Position numbers and translations under genes: made by a program. The notes under the pieces were generated by a model. That model did not search any database and had not been told where the DNA came from. It saw only the letters and a list, made by a program, of their open reading frames with translations. This document shows, in pieces, positions 36,301 to 45,117 of a stretch of DNA of 64,000 nucleotides. Every line of letters starts with the position of its first letter. Within the stretch, counting starts at the first letter, position 1. This DNA is from Paraburkholderia sprentiae WSM5005 (GTDB lineage: Bacteria > Pseudomonadota > Gammaproteobacteria > Burkholderiales > Burkholderiaceae). Location: NCBI RefSeq assembly GCF_001865575.2, contig NZ_CP017562.2, forward strand, positions 1,550,001 through 1,614,000, given 5' to 3'.

Positions 36301-39300
36301 CGTCACGTTGCCAAGCTGAGCCGTGGTCGTGCCGTCGTACACCTTGTCGCCGGCGGTCGCCGTGGCCGTGACCGACTTCGGCGTGATGGCCGCAGTCGCC
36401 ACCTGGGCGGACGTGTCAAGCACGTAGTTGCCTGCATCGGTGCCCGCGAGCGACAGCCCCGAGCCATCGACCGACTTGCCGGTGCCGACATTCTTCGTGT
36501 CGAAACTGCCGGTGCTGCCCGCCGCCGACACCGTATCGCTGCCCACCAGACCAGCGAGTGTCACGTTGCCAAGCTGAGCCGTGGTCGTGCCGTCGTACAC
36601 CTTGTCGCCAACGGTGGCCGTGGCGGTGACTGACTTCGCGGTAATGCCGGCCGTCGCGACCGCGCTGCCGTAGTCAATCGCATAGTTGCCCGCTTCAGCG
36701 CCGGTCAGCGTGAGGCCCGTGCCATAGACCGACTTGCCGCTGGCGGCGTTCCTGTCGCTGAAAACACCCGTCGTGCCGGTGACTGCGACCTTGCCGGCAT
36801 CGCCGGCGAGCACGCCTGTCACCACTTGCGGGTTGCTCAACGTGGCTGCCTTCGTGCCGTCGTAGACCTTGTTGCTGGCGGTGGCGCTGACGGTCACCGT
36901 CGCCTGGTTGATCACACCGATATCACCCTGTATCGCACCGCCCGTCGCACCGACGCCGCCGGTGCCGCCGCTCAGGTTGTAGCCGTACGCCCGGATCTGA
37001 TGGCCCGCCACGTCGTCATCGGCAGAATTGCTGTCGCCGCCGTTGGTCGCTGTGCCGATCGTCACGCCTGTGGCGCTCACCGTCTTGCCATTGGCGACCG
37101 TGACCGTGCCGGCACCGACGCTCACCGAGCCATCGGGATTCGCATTCTTGTCGCTGAACTGGGCGGACGTCAGGCCCGCCTGGCTGACCGCCACCTGCAC
37201 GTTGTCGCCGTCGATGCCGTTGCTCACGAGTTTGACGTTGCCATTGACGGTCAACGCCGAGCCCGTGGTGCCGTCCTGATACGTGACCGTTGTGTTGGTT
37301 AGCCCGGTCGTGCCATCGTAGGTCTTCGTGACCGCGCCAACGAAGGTCGCTTCCACCGTCGGCGAGATTTTGTAGACCTTGCCGTTGACCGTCGAGTTGT
37401 CGAAAGCCGTGGCGCCGGAGCCGCCCGACAGGGTCAGCAGCTGGCTGAGCGTGTGCGTGCCGTCGATCAGCCGGGTATCGGGGTGTGTATCGGACTGGGT
37501 GCCGTTCGCATAGCTGTACGTACCATCGGCCTGTGCGAAGGCGCCGTCGGCATCCAGATAGGCTGCGTTGTAGACCTTGAAGTCGTAGGTCAGCCCACCG
37601 GTCACATCCATGTCCGGCGACGTCGAATAGGTGAGCCAGCGCCCGCCTGCCGAGAACGCGTCGGAACCGCGGTCATTGACGAAATTGCCATTGGCCGACG
37701 ATGCAATGATGTCGCTGCCAGCGGCCACGGTGCCATTGCCCGTGATCGTCACGTTGCCGGTGATGTTGTCGTTGTTCGCCACTCCCGGCGTCCAGGCATG
37801 GCCGGCTGAGGGCAGCGTGCCCGCCTGGTCGATGCCGTCGCGTGCGTTCACGGCCTGCAGCACCACCGAGCCGCTACTGTTGCTCAGCGGGCCGTTCACG
37901 ACAATGTTGCCGTTGATGAGACCGAGTTCGCCGGGCACAGTGAACGTGAAGCCTGGCGTGACCGCAGCGCCCGCGCTGTTGGTGGACGATTCCACTTCCG
38001 TCGTACCGGTGCCATCGGCGCGGCCGATGATGAGACTGCGCACGCCATCGGCTTGCAGCTTCGCGAGATCGGCCTCGCTGATGAAGCTGCTACGCCCGGT
38101 CTGACCGGTGACCGTCCCATCCCGCTTGACGGTGCCATCGCCAACCATCACGCCTTGGGTGTTGTTGAGAAACAGGTTGTCGCTCGCGTTCTGGGACTTG
38201 ATCTGCAGATCGACGCTGTTCAGGCCATTGATGACCGCGCTCGAGTCGAGCGTGATCTGCGAGCCCTGCAAGCCCACGACGGACGACGTGGTGGCGTGCC
38301 CCGTCGCCTTGTCCGTCGTTGTCATCGTGACATTGCCGAGGCTGACCGATCCGGTCGTGTTCTGGATGTCGGCGCCACCCTGAATCGTATAGCCGGTCAG
38401 ATCGAGATTGGACTGCGACACGATGAGCTGGCCGCCGAGGATAACGCCACCGCTTTTGCCCCCCAGACCGGACCAGCCCATCACGTACTGGTTATAGGTG
38501 TTGTTGACGCTGCTGCCGGTAAATCCTTTGGCCTTGGCAATGTCGAGCCCCGTGTACAACTGCCCACTGCCCAGATTGGTGACGCCGGACAGGAGCGCGT
38601 ACGACGTGTCGTCCGTATAACCGAAACCCAGATACAGGTTACCGTTGTTGGTGGTCACGTTATGGCTCAGGATCACGTTCCCGACGCCGCCGCTATCCGA
38701 GTCACCAGACACCCGGATGTAACCGCCGTGCGTGGTGAGATCGCCGTTGACCGCGAGGCCATCGGCGCCTAGTAGCGTGATGCTGCCGGGCGCGGGATGA
38801 TCGGCAAGCGTGGTGTAGGCCGTGCCGAGCTGATAGTTCGTGCCGACATGCGCGGGCATGTTGGCCGGGCCAAGGTTGTACGACGGATTCGTCAGGTCGG
38901 TGTCGCTGCCCACTACAAGATTGAACACGCCATAGTTACCGGTGACAAGCTGGCCGTTGCTGTTCAGCGGTTGCCCGATCGTGCCTGTCCCAGACCCGCC
39001 CCCCTCAATGTAGATGAAGGCGTTGCCGGATACAGCCAGCGTGTTGCTGCTGTTCAAGAACTGGATCGAACTCTTCGTCGACGAAACCGACTCGACATAA
39101 ACGCTCACGCCCGGCTGCATCGTGATCATGCCGTCGCCCGTGACGTAGGCCTTCGTCAGGCCGTCGTTGGTCGGTGCCGCGTGCGTGGTAGTGGAGGCGA
39201 TCGTGCTGCCCGCGCCGTTCTTGTTCAGATCTTCGAACGTGATGTCGCCCGACGCGAGCAGCGCGACATTCGCGGTCTGCTTTTCAAGCGTGCCTTCGTA

Positions 39301-40746
39301 GATCTTCATGTCGCCGGTGCTGCTGGAGCTGTCCCAGCCGCTGGTTGCGCCGGTGCCGGGATCATCGCCGCCATAGATTTCGATGGTCGTCGGATCGAGC
39401 AGCAGGTCGCCCGTAATGCCCTTCGGAGCAAGTGCGTTGGTGAGCCCGGTGTAATGCAGCCCGCCCTTGCCCGATACTTCCGCGAGGCCGCCGTCCCCGC
39501 CGTTGGCGCCGCCGCGGATGAAAATGTTGCCGGCGAAATCGTTGTTGCCATCCGACCAGAACGTGACCGTTCCGCCATTGCCGGTGTTGGTGGCGTCGGC
39601 GTAGACGTTCACGTCCCCGCCCGTGGTGACCGAGTGAGCGTTGCCAACGCTGGCGTCTTCGCCTTTGAGACCGCCGCCGACCTTCACGGTGCCGCCGCCG
39701 GTCGCTCCGCTCGCGTTAAGCGTCGCGCCGTTGACGGCGATGTCGGTCCCCGCAACGACGATGTTGCCACCGGACCCGCTCGCGGACGAGACATCGAGCG
39801 TTCCGGAAACGGCGGTCGTACCGTTCGCGGTGTCGTTGTCGAGCACGATGCGGCCATTGCGCGACTCGAGACTCTTCGCCTCGATGACGCCGGTGTTGTT
39901 GACGACACTGCTGACGGCTGCATCTGCCGCCCGGGCGCTGAGCACCACGCTACCGCCATCGGCAGAGATCTTGCCGTCGTTACGCACGAGCGCGTTCAGC
40001 ACCCCACGGTCGACGTTGACGCTAACGAGCCCATCGCCGTCGAAATCGAGGCTGACCGCATCGCCCGCTGCCATCGCCACGCTGCCGTTCGGCGTGCTGA
40101 TCGTGCCGCTGCTGCTGACCTGCGGCCCGATCAGCGCCACCACGCCGCCTGAGGCCGTGATGTTGCCCTGGTTGATCACGGCCCCGCCTGTCGCGCCGCC
40201 GGTGAAACGTGCTTTGCCGGCGAGGAAATCATCGTCGCTGATATTGAGCGACGACGCGACGAGCCCGCCCACATTGATCTGCGCGCCTTTGCCGATCATC
40301 ACGCCGCCCGGATTGACCAGCCACACCTGGCCGTTCCCGCTCAATTTGCCGAGGATCTGGCTGGGGCCGCCGCCGCCCACGACGCGGTTCAGCGCGACGC
40401 TATCCCGGCCCGGCTGCACGAACTGGACGCTGGCATTGCTGCCGACGTCAAAGCTGCGCCAGTTCGTGACCATCCGACCGCTGGTCTGGGTGACGACCAT
40501 TTGCGTGCCCGCCTGGGCAATGTTGCCGCTGCCAGCGGTAATGGCGCCGCCGCTTGGCAGCGGTCCGCCAGCCCAGGCTGCGCTGGCGGCCGAGCCGACG
40601 GCCACGGCCAGCAAGGCGGCCGTGAGTTGCCGGCTGGCCCGGCTGCCCTTGCCGCGCGCTGATGCGTTCTCGGCTACGGCCACCCAGGCGTCCGACGATG
40701 CGCTCCAGACGAGGCGATATACGTGATTGAGTGATGCGCGTTTCAT
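33379..40746 (-). CDS. Giant filamentous-haemagglutinin-like TpsA with MBG/YDG repeats
   Basis: A 2455-residue secreted adhesin. It starts with an extended signal peptide region (MKRASLNHVYRLVWSASSDA) typical of large TPS and autotransporter proteins, followed by a hydrophobic core ending AWAGG. The TPS domain (about residues 60-320) has QTSGRMVTNWRSFDVG, ALNRVVGGGGPSQILGKLSG and VWLVNPGGVMIGKGAQ. Beta-helical sequence follows to about residue 1200. Then come divergent KVYDGT (YDG/MBG) modules, eight near-identical 86-residue modules (residues 1371-2058), two more divergent modules, and an approximately 225-residue non-repetitive C-terminus. No VENN or CdiA-type toxin tail was seen. It starts 26 bases after the TpsB stop and is co-transcribed with it. 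The likely role is surface adhesion or biofilm formation. Confidence 0.92.
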   Translation of the reverse strand: MKRASLNHVYRLVWSASSDAWVAVAENASARGKGSRASRQLTAALLAVAVGSAASAAWAGGPLPSGGAITAGSGNIAQAGTQMVVTQTSGRMVTNWRSFDVGSNASVQFVQPGRDSVALNRVVGGGGPSQILGKLSGNGQVWLVNPGGVMIGKGAQINVGGLVASSLNISDDDFLAGKARFTGGATGGAVINQGNITASGGVVALIGPQVSSSGTISTPNGSVAMAAGDAVSLDFDGDGLVSVNVDRGVLNALVRNDGKISADGGSVVLSARAADAAVSSVVNNTGVIEAKSLESRNGRIVLDNDTANGTTAVSGTLDVSSASGSGGNIVVAGTDIAVNGATLNASGATGGGTVKVGGGLKGEDASVGNAHSVTTGGDVNVYADATNTGNGGTVTFWSDGNNDFAGNIFIRGGANGGDGGLAEVSGKGGLHYTGLTNALAPKGITGDLLLDPTTIEIYGGDDPGTGATSGWDSSSSTGDMKIYEGTLEKQTANVALLASGDITFEDLNKNGAGSTIASTTTHAAPTNDGLTKAYVTGDGMITMQPGVSVYVESVSSTKSSIQFLNSSNTLAVSGNAFIYIEGGGSGTGTIGQPLNSNGQLVTGNYGVFNLVVGSDTDLTNPSYNLGPANMPAHVGTNYQLGTAYTTLADHPAPGSITLLGADGLAVNGDLTTHGGYIRVSGDSDSGGVGNVILSHNVTTNNGNLYLGFGYTDDTSYALLSGVTNLGSGQLYTGLDIAKAKGFTGSSVNNTYNQYVMGWSGLGGKSGGVILGGQLIVSQSNLDLTGYTIQGGADIQNTTGSVSLGNVTMTTTDKATGHATTSSVVGLQGSQITLDSSAVINGLNSVDLQIKSQNASDNLFLNNTQGVMVGDGTVKRDGTVTGQTGRSSFISEADLAKLQADGVRSLIIGRADGTGTTEVESSTNSAGAAVTPGFTFTVPGELGLINGNIVVNGPLSNSSGSVVLQAVNARDGIDQAGTLPSAGHAWTPGVANNDNITGNVTITGNGTVAAGSDIIASSANGNFVNDRGSDAFSAGGRWLTYSTSPDMDVTGGLTYDFKVYNAAYLDADGAFAQADGTYSYANGTQSDTHPDTRLIDGTHTLSQLLTLSGGSGATAFDNSTVNGKVYKISPTVEATFVGAVTKTYDGTTGLTNTTVTYQDGTTGSALTVNGNVKLVSNGIDGDNVQVAVSQAGLTSAQFSDKNANPDGSVSVGAGTVTVANGKTVSATGVTIGTATNGGDSNSADDDVAGHQIRAYGYNLSGGTGGVGATGGAIQGDIGVINQATVTVSATASNKVYDGTKAATLSNPQVVTGVLAGDAGKVAVTGTTGVFSDRNAASGKSVYGTGLTLTGAEAGNYAIDYGSAVATAGITAKSVTATATVGDKVYDGTTTAQLGNVTLAGLVGSDTVSAAGSTGSFDTKNVGTGKSVDGSGLSLAGTDAGNYVLDTSAQVATAAITPKSVTATATAGDKVYDGTTTAQLGNVTLAGLVGSDTVSAAGSTGSFDTKNVGTGKSVDGSGLSLAGTDAGNYVLDTSAQVATAAITPKSVTATATAGDKVYDGTTTAQLGNVTLAGLVGSDTVSAAGSTGSFDTKNVGTGKSVDGSGLSLAGTDAGNYVLDTSAQVATAAITPKSVTATATAGDKVYDGTTTAQLGNVTLAGLVGSDTVSAAGSTGSFDTKNVGTGKSVDGSGLSLAGTDAGNYVLDTSAQVATAAITPKSVTATATAGDKVYDGTTTAQLGNVTLAGLVGSDTVSAAGSTGSFDTKNVGTGKSVDGSGLSLAGTDAGNYVLDTSAKVATAAITPKSITATATAGDKVYDGTTTAQLGNVTLAGLVGSDTVSAAGSTGSFDTKNVGTGKSVDGSGLSLAGTDARNYVLDTSAQVATAAITPKSVTATATAGDKVYDGTTTAQLGNVTLAGLVGSDTVSAAGSTGSFDTKNVGTGKSVDGSGLSLAGTDAGNYVLDTSAQVATAAITPKSVTATATAGDKVYDGTTTAQLGNVTLAGLVGSDTVSAAGSTGSFDTKNVGTGKSVDGSGLSLAGTDAGNYVLDTSAQVATAAITPKSVTATATAGDKTYDGTTAEHLTDVKPTAGDVVSGDDLRVAGNTGTFADKNAGAQKAVFGAGLSLTGADAGNYVLDGSSAVATASIAPKSIAATATVAGKTFDGNTNAQLSDVVLNAGDIVAGDDIHVNGGRGSFADQNVGRSKSVSGSGLSLAGTDAGNYVLDTHAEVGKADIVANYSPVAAVAPVQGVNGTAKSDQNASGSGSNTAGNGIATRDGAPQSIAGLYDAPRPGSAPQGANDANAVTTVLDTSIVRANGWTSLALGDEKEQPATHNTLVLYRAEAAHKLDNKGTFEVVDQGNDIALEGVANLAFKTPDLAGQGSDWVHGVVARADGELIEMHVRLLNDGTLVVNLPSNIAHQRDEDAASYGLAVAKKQLGVHVQAIKAVVLEASNSQQG
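34573..36636 (-). repeat. Eight tandem 258-bp repeats inside the giant TpsA gene
   Basis: Eight direct copies of a 258-base unit fill exactly 2064 bases, in frame, coding for 86-residue modules (each with GDKVYDGTTTAQLGNV and DAGNYVLDTSA). Copies differ at only a few bases: one has DARNYV instead of DAGNYV (near 35140), one AKVATA (near 35370), one KSI for KSV (near 35340), and the first in protein order has TVGDK. Diverged copies flank the array on both sides. Confidence 0.97.
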
Positions 40747-40772
40747 GTGGAAGTCCTATCTTTTATGATTCG

Positions 40773-42542
40773 TTAGAACGCCATACCAACCTGTATCCAC
40801 GCGCGCCAGTCAGTGGCGAGCCCGTCGGCGTTTGCACCAGTCGGGCTGCTGCCCGGATTGCGGCCGATCGTGCGAGCGACGGCCCCGTGTACGTTCCAGC
40901 GGCCGCTCCACGCGTTCACGCCAAGCCCCGCGGAGGTGAGCCAATAGCTGTTGGTGTTGTCTGCATTGGGCGTCGAACCCGCCCAAGGCCGGTGATGCAG
41001 AGAGATCTGACCTGCGTCGAAGAACGCCAGCGCCTGCACCTTGACGGCAGGAAGTCCCACATCGATGTAGCGGCGCAGTTCGAGCGTGCTCAGCCAGCCT
41101 TCGTCGCCGGCTGCCTCGCCCACCGGATAGCCGCGCACGCCGGTCGGTCCGCCCAGCAGGAATTTCTCGGAGCTGTCCAGGTTCTGGTTGGCAAGCTGCG
41201 CGGCCACACCGGCGTAAAGGCTCCAGTCCTTGTCGAGCGTCTGCAGACGCGACAGGTTCAGCACCAGCTTCGCGTAGTTGCCGGCGGCGCGTGCGCTCAT
41301 GGCGTCTGCCGCCGCATCTTCTGCATTGCCTGACAGATTCGCGTGTCCCACGGTCAACGCGACACGCCCCTCCACCACCCCGCCCGCACCGAGTCCATCG
41401 AAACGGTTGCCTGCGAGCGCCAAGGTGGCGTCGTCCAGTTTGCGTTTGCTCAGGTTGGTGCCGAGTCCGTTGTCCCTGAGCTGTTTGTGCTCGTACAACG
41501 CGGTCGCATTGAGGTTCTGCGTTCGGCTGCGAATCAGCGGATAGTCGAGGCCGACCGATCCGACCACGGCGTCACCCGACAGATCGAGCGCACTGTAGGT
41601 GTCCTGATTCACCCTGTAGTGCAGATATGAGCCGCCCATCAGCAGATGCAAGCCACTTGCAGTGAGCGGCACGCTGTAGCCCAGATTAGCGACCTCGCTA
41701 CCGCTGGTCTTGCTGAGCCCCAGCGTCAGCTGGTCGCCAATGCGCAACGGATCGGCGAGCGACAGGATGGCATTGCCGCGCACGGTACCGGTGCTGCGAT
41801 TGCCATAGTTGTCGACGGATAGCTGACCGCTCACGACAGGCCCTTGCGTTGCGTTCACCAGCAACTTGCTGGTGCCGGGCTCGTCGCCTTTGGCGAGTGA
41901 CGCATGCGCAGTGATGCCCGGCTGGTCATTGATCAGCAGGAGCGCGCGCTCGAGGTCTTCCTTTTTCAGCGGAACGCCTTGCGGCAGCGCTGCTTCGGCA
42001 ATCGACGCCAGCCGTTCGTGGCTGCTGCGCGTTCGGCCGGCGATGCTGATGCGCTGATCGCCCGACTGCAGACGCCCCGCGACCAGCGTAACGATGAGAT
42101 TGCCTTCGGTCAGATCCTGCGGCGGCAGGTACGCGCGGGCCAGCACGTAGCCGCGTCCGCGCAGATATTCGGTGAGCGTGTCCGCCAGCTGCTGCAGGCC
42201 CGCATGTCCGAGCGTCTTCCCCACCATGGGCTGCGTCAATGCGGACAAGTCTTCTTTGGCCGCCAGATCGGTATCGCCGTTGAACTTGATGGAGCGCAAC
42301 TGGACGCTCAACTCGGGGGCCTGCGCGTGCAAGCCGGCCTCGGGTTGGGCAGGCAGGCCGAGTTCAGCCGGGGTGGTGGATTGCGGCTTCGGCGGTTGCG
42401 CAAGTTGTTGCTGTTGATTGAGCAGGCTACCCGCGCTCGGGAGCGCTTGTGCATGGGCATGCGACGAGGCAAGAATTCCGACCAAGGCGATGCTGCACGG
42501 AGAGACGGCTTTAATCCGGCACCAGGTGTGAGGTTTATGCAT
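40773..42542 (-). CDS. TpsB outer-membrane transporter (ShlB/FhaC/HecB family)
   Basis: A 589-residue outer-membrane pore that secretes TpsA proteins. A signal peptide (start MHKPHTW, core SIALVGILASSHAHA) precedes a Gln/Pro-rich helix region, two POTRA domains (ELSVQLRSIKFNGDT ... LTEYLRGRGYVLARAYLPPQDL; then GNLIVTLVAGRL), and a barrel with the conserved FLLGGPTGVRGYPVGEA motif of loop L6. The last residues, GMAF, give the terminal phenylalanine needed for barrel assembly. ATG 42542 is preferred; an in-frame ATG at 42584 would add 14 residues before the signal. It is first in the operon with the giant TpsA and probably also serves the short TpsA. Confidence 0.92.
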   Translation of the reverse strand: MHKPHTWCRIKAVSPCSIALVGILASSHAHAQALPSAGSLLNQQQQLAQPPKPQSTTPAELGLPAQPEAGLHAQAPELSVQLRSIKFNGDTDLAAKEDLSALTQPMVGKTLGHAGLQQLADTLTEYLRGRGYVLARAYLPPQDLTEGNLIVTLVAGRLQSGDQRISIAGRTRSSHERLASIAEAALPQGVPLKKEDLERALLLINDQPGITAHASLAKGDEPGTSKLLVNATQGPVVSGQLSVDNYGNRSTGTVRGNAILSLADPLRIGDQLTLGLSKTSGSEVANLGYSVPLTASGLHLLMGGSYLHYRVNQDTYSALDLSGDAVVGSVGLDYPLIRSRTQNLNATALYEHKQLRDNGLGTNLSKRKLDDATLALAGNRFDGLGAGGVVEGRVALTVGHANLSGNAEDAAADAMSARAAGNYAKLVLNLSRLQTLDKDWSLYAGVAAQLANQNLDSSEKFLLGGPTGVRGYPVGEAAGDEGWLSTLELRRYIDVGLPAVKVQALAFFDAGQISLHHRPWAGSTPNADNTNSYWLTSAGLGVNAWSGRWNVHGAVARTIGRNPGSSPTGANADGLATDWRAWIQVGMAF

Positions 42543-42737
42543 GAACTGATGTACCTTGCTTGTAACGTAAAGTGCATACCGCATGAACTACCGAAGCGGA
42601 CTCGGGCGGAGGCCGCGGCCACCCCGAGCCGATTCCGGCGAGCGCAATCCCAGGACCCCAGTGAGCCGGTCAATGGCAGGCGTCGCGTCACGCGAGGGCG
42701 AGCATCCACGCAGCCGCGTGCAATAGCAGGCGACTGT

Positions 42738-42920
42738 GTGACAGCAATTGGAAAAGTATTGAAATACGGCGGTCATATTCGATTAATCGAATTGACCAAA
42801 GAAGAAGAATTCCCCGTTTTGCAACAACCCAATCTTGTCGTTCAACGAACGCTATTTGGTATTGGCGGCCATTTAGAAATGAATAGTTTTGATTACGGCA
42901 ATTATGGTCAATTTCTTTAG
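42738..42920 (+). CDS. Possible small AT-rich ORF (60 aa), unrecognised
   Basis: GTG start with a weak AGG upstream; 60 codons rich in A/T third positions, unlike the neighbours. The predicted protein has natural-looking composition (KYGGHIRLIELTKEEEFPVL, FGIGGHLEMNSFDYGNYGQFL in parts) but resembles no family I know. It overlaps the palindrome at 42777. It could equally be a gene remnant or non-coding. Confidence 0.2.
   Translation: MTAIGKVLKYGGHIRLIELTKEEEFPVLQQPNLVVQRTLFGIGGHLEMNSFDYGNYGQFL
42777..42792. promoter_or_regulatory. Perfect 16-bp palindrome in tpsB upstream region
   Basis: ATTCGATTAATCGAAT is a perfect palindrome about 235 bases upstream of the tpsB start. Its length and AT-rich centre suit a dimeric regulator site. 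Confidence 0.5.
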
Positions 42921-43016
42921 AAGTGACAATAAGTTTTCAATTGTTACGGCCTTAAACATGCCGTCACGGGCTATATCTGACATAATTTAACAATTGTCGC
43001 GCGAATCCCACTATTT

Positions 43017-43172
43017 ATGGAAACCAGTGTCGCTTTATGGGAATTACGTAAAACGTTTGCGCGGAAAAAATTACCTGTTTTACGTTTCTCCGTAATCCGA
43101 TTGCGAATGGCGGAAGAGCACGGCATGGTCCTGGGCTTCGATGAATTGCAGGAAGATGCGTACTTTCGTTGA
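43017..43172 (+). CDS. Possible small basic protein (51 aa), unrecognised
   Basis: ATG 43017 to TGA 43172. The product starts METSVALWELRKTFARKKLP and ends MVLGFDELQEDAYFR, with a basic first half and an acidic tail. Codon use is AT-rich like the island around it. There is no clear ribosome binding site. The composition looks protein-like, but I recognise no family; it may be a remnant. Confidence 0.25.
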   Translation: METSVALWELRKTFARKKLPVLRFSVIRLRMAEEHGMVLGFDELQEDAYFR

Positions 43173-43308
43173 ATGACGCCGGTTAGGTAAATGTGCAGAG
43201 CAGACAACGGCCTCGCCGTTGCGGGGCGGCGCGACCTGCTGATGGACGAGGAAACGCGCACGCCGAAACGCAACGGGCGGCGCCACGCGCCGGCGCAGCG
43301 CGCAGCGT

Positions 43309-43611
43309 TCAGCCCGGCAGCTTGGCCGCCAGCACGTCCAGCTTGACGATGGCCGGTGGCGATGCGAACAGCTCGCCCGCCTTCTCCATCAACGCGGCAG
43401 CGACCTTGCCGTTCAGATGCGCGTCGCGGCCGGCTTCGTCGTCGAACGCGTCGAAAATGCCGTACGTCGACGGACCGAGCTTCAGACCGAACCACGCGGC
43501 GGTGCCCGGTTCCTGCTCCACGAGCGGAAGGCCGCCGAGCAGAAACGCCTCGACTTCCTTTTCCTTGCCGGGCTTGGCTTCCAGACGGACATACAAAGCG
43601 AGCGTGACCAT
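43309..43611 (-). CDS. Putative quinol monooxygenase (ABM domain)
   Basis: A 100-residue protein of the dimeric alpha/beta-barrel antibiotic-biosynthesis-monooxygenase (ABM) superfamily. Landmarks are LYVRLEAKPGKEKEVEAFL, the EQEPGTAAWFGLKL strand and YGIFDAFDDEAGRDAHLNG with the usual aspartate/histidine segment, then LDVLAAKLPG. Small members oxidise quinols or degrade small aromatics without a cofactor. It lies 105 bases downstream of the two-component operon on the same strand but looks independent. Confidence 0.8.
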   Translation of the reverse strand: MVTLALYVRLEAKPGKEKEVEAFLLGGLPLVEQEPGTAAWFGLKLGPSTYGIFDAFDDEAGRDAHLNGKVAAALMEKAGELFASPPAIVKLDVLAAKLPG

Positions 43612-43716
43612 GATGCGACTCCTTGTGAGTGCGGCAGCGAGCGGTCCTTTTAAGGCGTTTCGAAAAGTATAGGCGGCCTCGGCCTTAGCGGCGCCGAACT
43701 TGATGCGCGGGGCAAG

Positions 43717-45117
43717 TCACGCAGCCGGAAAGCGCAGCTCGAAACGCACGACGCCCGGCAGCGGACACACCACGCGTGCGCTGCCGCCATGCAGATGCAT
43801 GATCGCCTTCACGATCGCAAGCCCGAGTCCATTCGATTCGGTGAATGCGCTGCGCGCCGCGTCGCCGCGATAGAAGCGGTCGAACAGCCGGTCCAGCTGC
43901 GCGGCGGGGATCGGCTCGCCGTCGTTTTCCACCGTCACAAGCGCGCCCGCCTGGTCCTGCGCGCCGCGCAGGCGCACGATCGTGTCGCCCGCGCCGTAAC
44001 GCACGGCGTTGACGACCAGATTGTTGATTGCGCGGCGGCACAGCATCGGATTGGCCGATACCATGCCCGCCGCGTCGACGTCGAAACGCATTCCGCGTTC
44101 GTCGGCCAGGCCTTCGAAATAGTCGGCGATTCTGACAAGCTCGCCATGCAGATCGACCGGCTGCCGCTCGATCGACAACGCCGCATGATCCGCATGCGCG
44201 AGAAACAGGATGTTCTCCGCGATATGGCTCAGGCGGTTCAATTCCTCGAGATTCGATTCGAGCAGTTGCTGATATTCGTCGGCTTCGCGCGGCTGCGCGA
44301 GCGCCACCTGGGTCTGGCCGAGCAGCGCGCCGACCGGCGTGCGAATCTCGTGCGCGAGATCGGCGGAAAACTGCTGCAGGCGTTGATAGCCGTCGGCGAG
44401 ACGATCGAGCATCGCATTGAACGCGTGGGTGAGTTGACGCAGTTCCACGGGCGCCGCCTCGTCGTCGAGCCGCACCGCCAGATTCGTCGGGCTGATCTGC
44501 GCGGCGCGGCTGGCGATCTCGCGCACCGGTCGCAGCGCGCGGCGCAGCACGCAGTAAGCGAGCAGCGTCGCGGCCAGCATGCCGGTCAGCGTCGCCAGCA
44601 GGATGCGGTTGCGGTACTCGGCCAGCATGCGCATTTCATGCGTCATCGGATGGCCGGCGATCACTTCGACCTGGGCGCCATCCTCGCGCGCTGTCGCGGT
44701 CGCGATCGCCCAATGCACCGGCACGCCGCCGGGCAGACGCGTCTGGCGGATGTCGGCCGCGCGCGGCGGATCGTCCGCCGGGCCGGCCGGCAACTCAGGC
44801 ACCGCGAGCCTGCCCGGATTCACGTCGACGAACGGCGCTTCGCCCGGGCGGCGAAACAGCAGCACGTCCTCTTCCGCGCCGAGCATCGTCTCGAACAGCA
44901 GCGGGCGCTTTTTTAATTCGCTAACCGAATAGAGGTCGTGCACGATGCGGCTGAAATGCTCGACGCGCCCGCTCAGCACGACGTCGGCGCGGCGTTGCAG
45001 CGAGACCTCGGCGGAATGATAGAAATACGCGCCGAGCGAGCCGATCACCGCGCAGGCAATCAGCGCAAACAGCAAGGTGGTGCGCGCAATCAGCGAGCGT
45101 TCGGTCCACAGCTTCAT
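43717..45117 (-). CDS. Sensor histidine kinase, CusS/HprS-like (heavy-metal or redox sensor type)
   Basis: A 466-residue inner-membrane kinase. Transmembrane helices lie at about 11-33 and 171-191, enclosing a periplasmic sensor region of about 135 residues. Then come a HAMP domain ([15 protein letters not shown]), HisKA with the phosphorylated histidine at residue 256 ([17 protein letters not shown]), and a HATPase domain ([29 protein letters not shown]). The ATG overlaps the stop of the response regulator gene by four bases. The layout is that of CusS, PcoS, IrlS or HprS kinases. Metal or reactive-species sensing is inferred from family and from the molybdoenzyme operon opposite. Confidence 0.9.
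   Translation of the reverse strand: MKLWTERSLIARTTLLFALIACAVIGSLGAYFYHSAEVSLQRRADVVLSGRVEHFSRIVHDLYSVSELKKRPLLFETMLGAEEDVLLFRRPGEAPFVDVNPGRLAVPELPAGPADDPPRAADIRQTRLPGGVPVHWAIATATAREDGAQVEVIAGHPMTHEMRMLAEYRNRILLATLTGMLAATLLAYCVLRRALRPVREIASRAAQISPTNLAVRLDDEAAPVELRQLTHAFNAMLDRLADGYQRLQQFSADLAHEIRTPVGALLGQTQVALAQPREADEYQQLLESNLEELNRLSHIAENILFLAHADHAALSIERQPVDLHGELVRIADYFEGLADERGMRFDVDAAGMVSANPMLCRRAINNLVVNAVRYGAGDTIVRLRGAQDQAGALVTVENDGEPIPAAQLDRLFDRFYRGDAARSAFTESNGLGLAIVKAIMHLHGGSARVVCPLPGVVRFELRFPAA

Larger units (their letters stand above)
42585..43308. other. AT-rich island upstream of tpsB
   Basis: 724 bases with strikingly low GC in the middle: I count 41 G or C among the 120 bases 42841-42960, far below the surrounding DNA. 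It contains a perfect 16-base palindrome (42777-42792), a smaller inverted repeat GTATT-GA-AATAC (42756-42767) and two short AT-rich open frames (42738-42920 and 43017-43172). It presumably includes the tpsB promoter and may be a silenced or horizontally acquired scrap. Confidence 0.6.

Noticed and set aside
34573..36636. Regularly spaced repeats as a CRISPR array
   Set aside because: The 258-base units are contiguous, in frame and coding; there are no unique spacers and no cas genes.
33379..42542. Contact-dependent inhibition (CdiA/CdiB) system
   Set aside because: The giant TpsA has no VENN-type motif or toxin-like C-terminus that I can see, and no small immunity gene follows it; the DNA after its stop is a short gap to the convergent gene.
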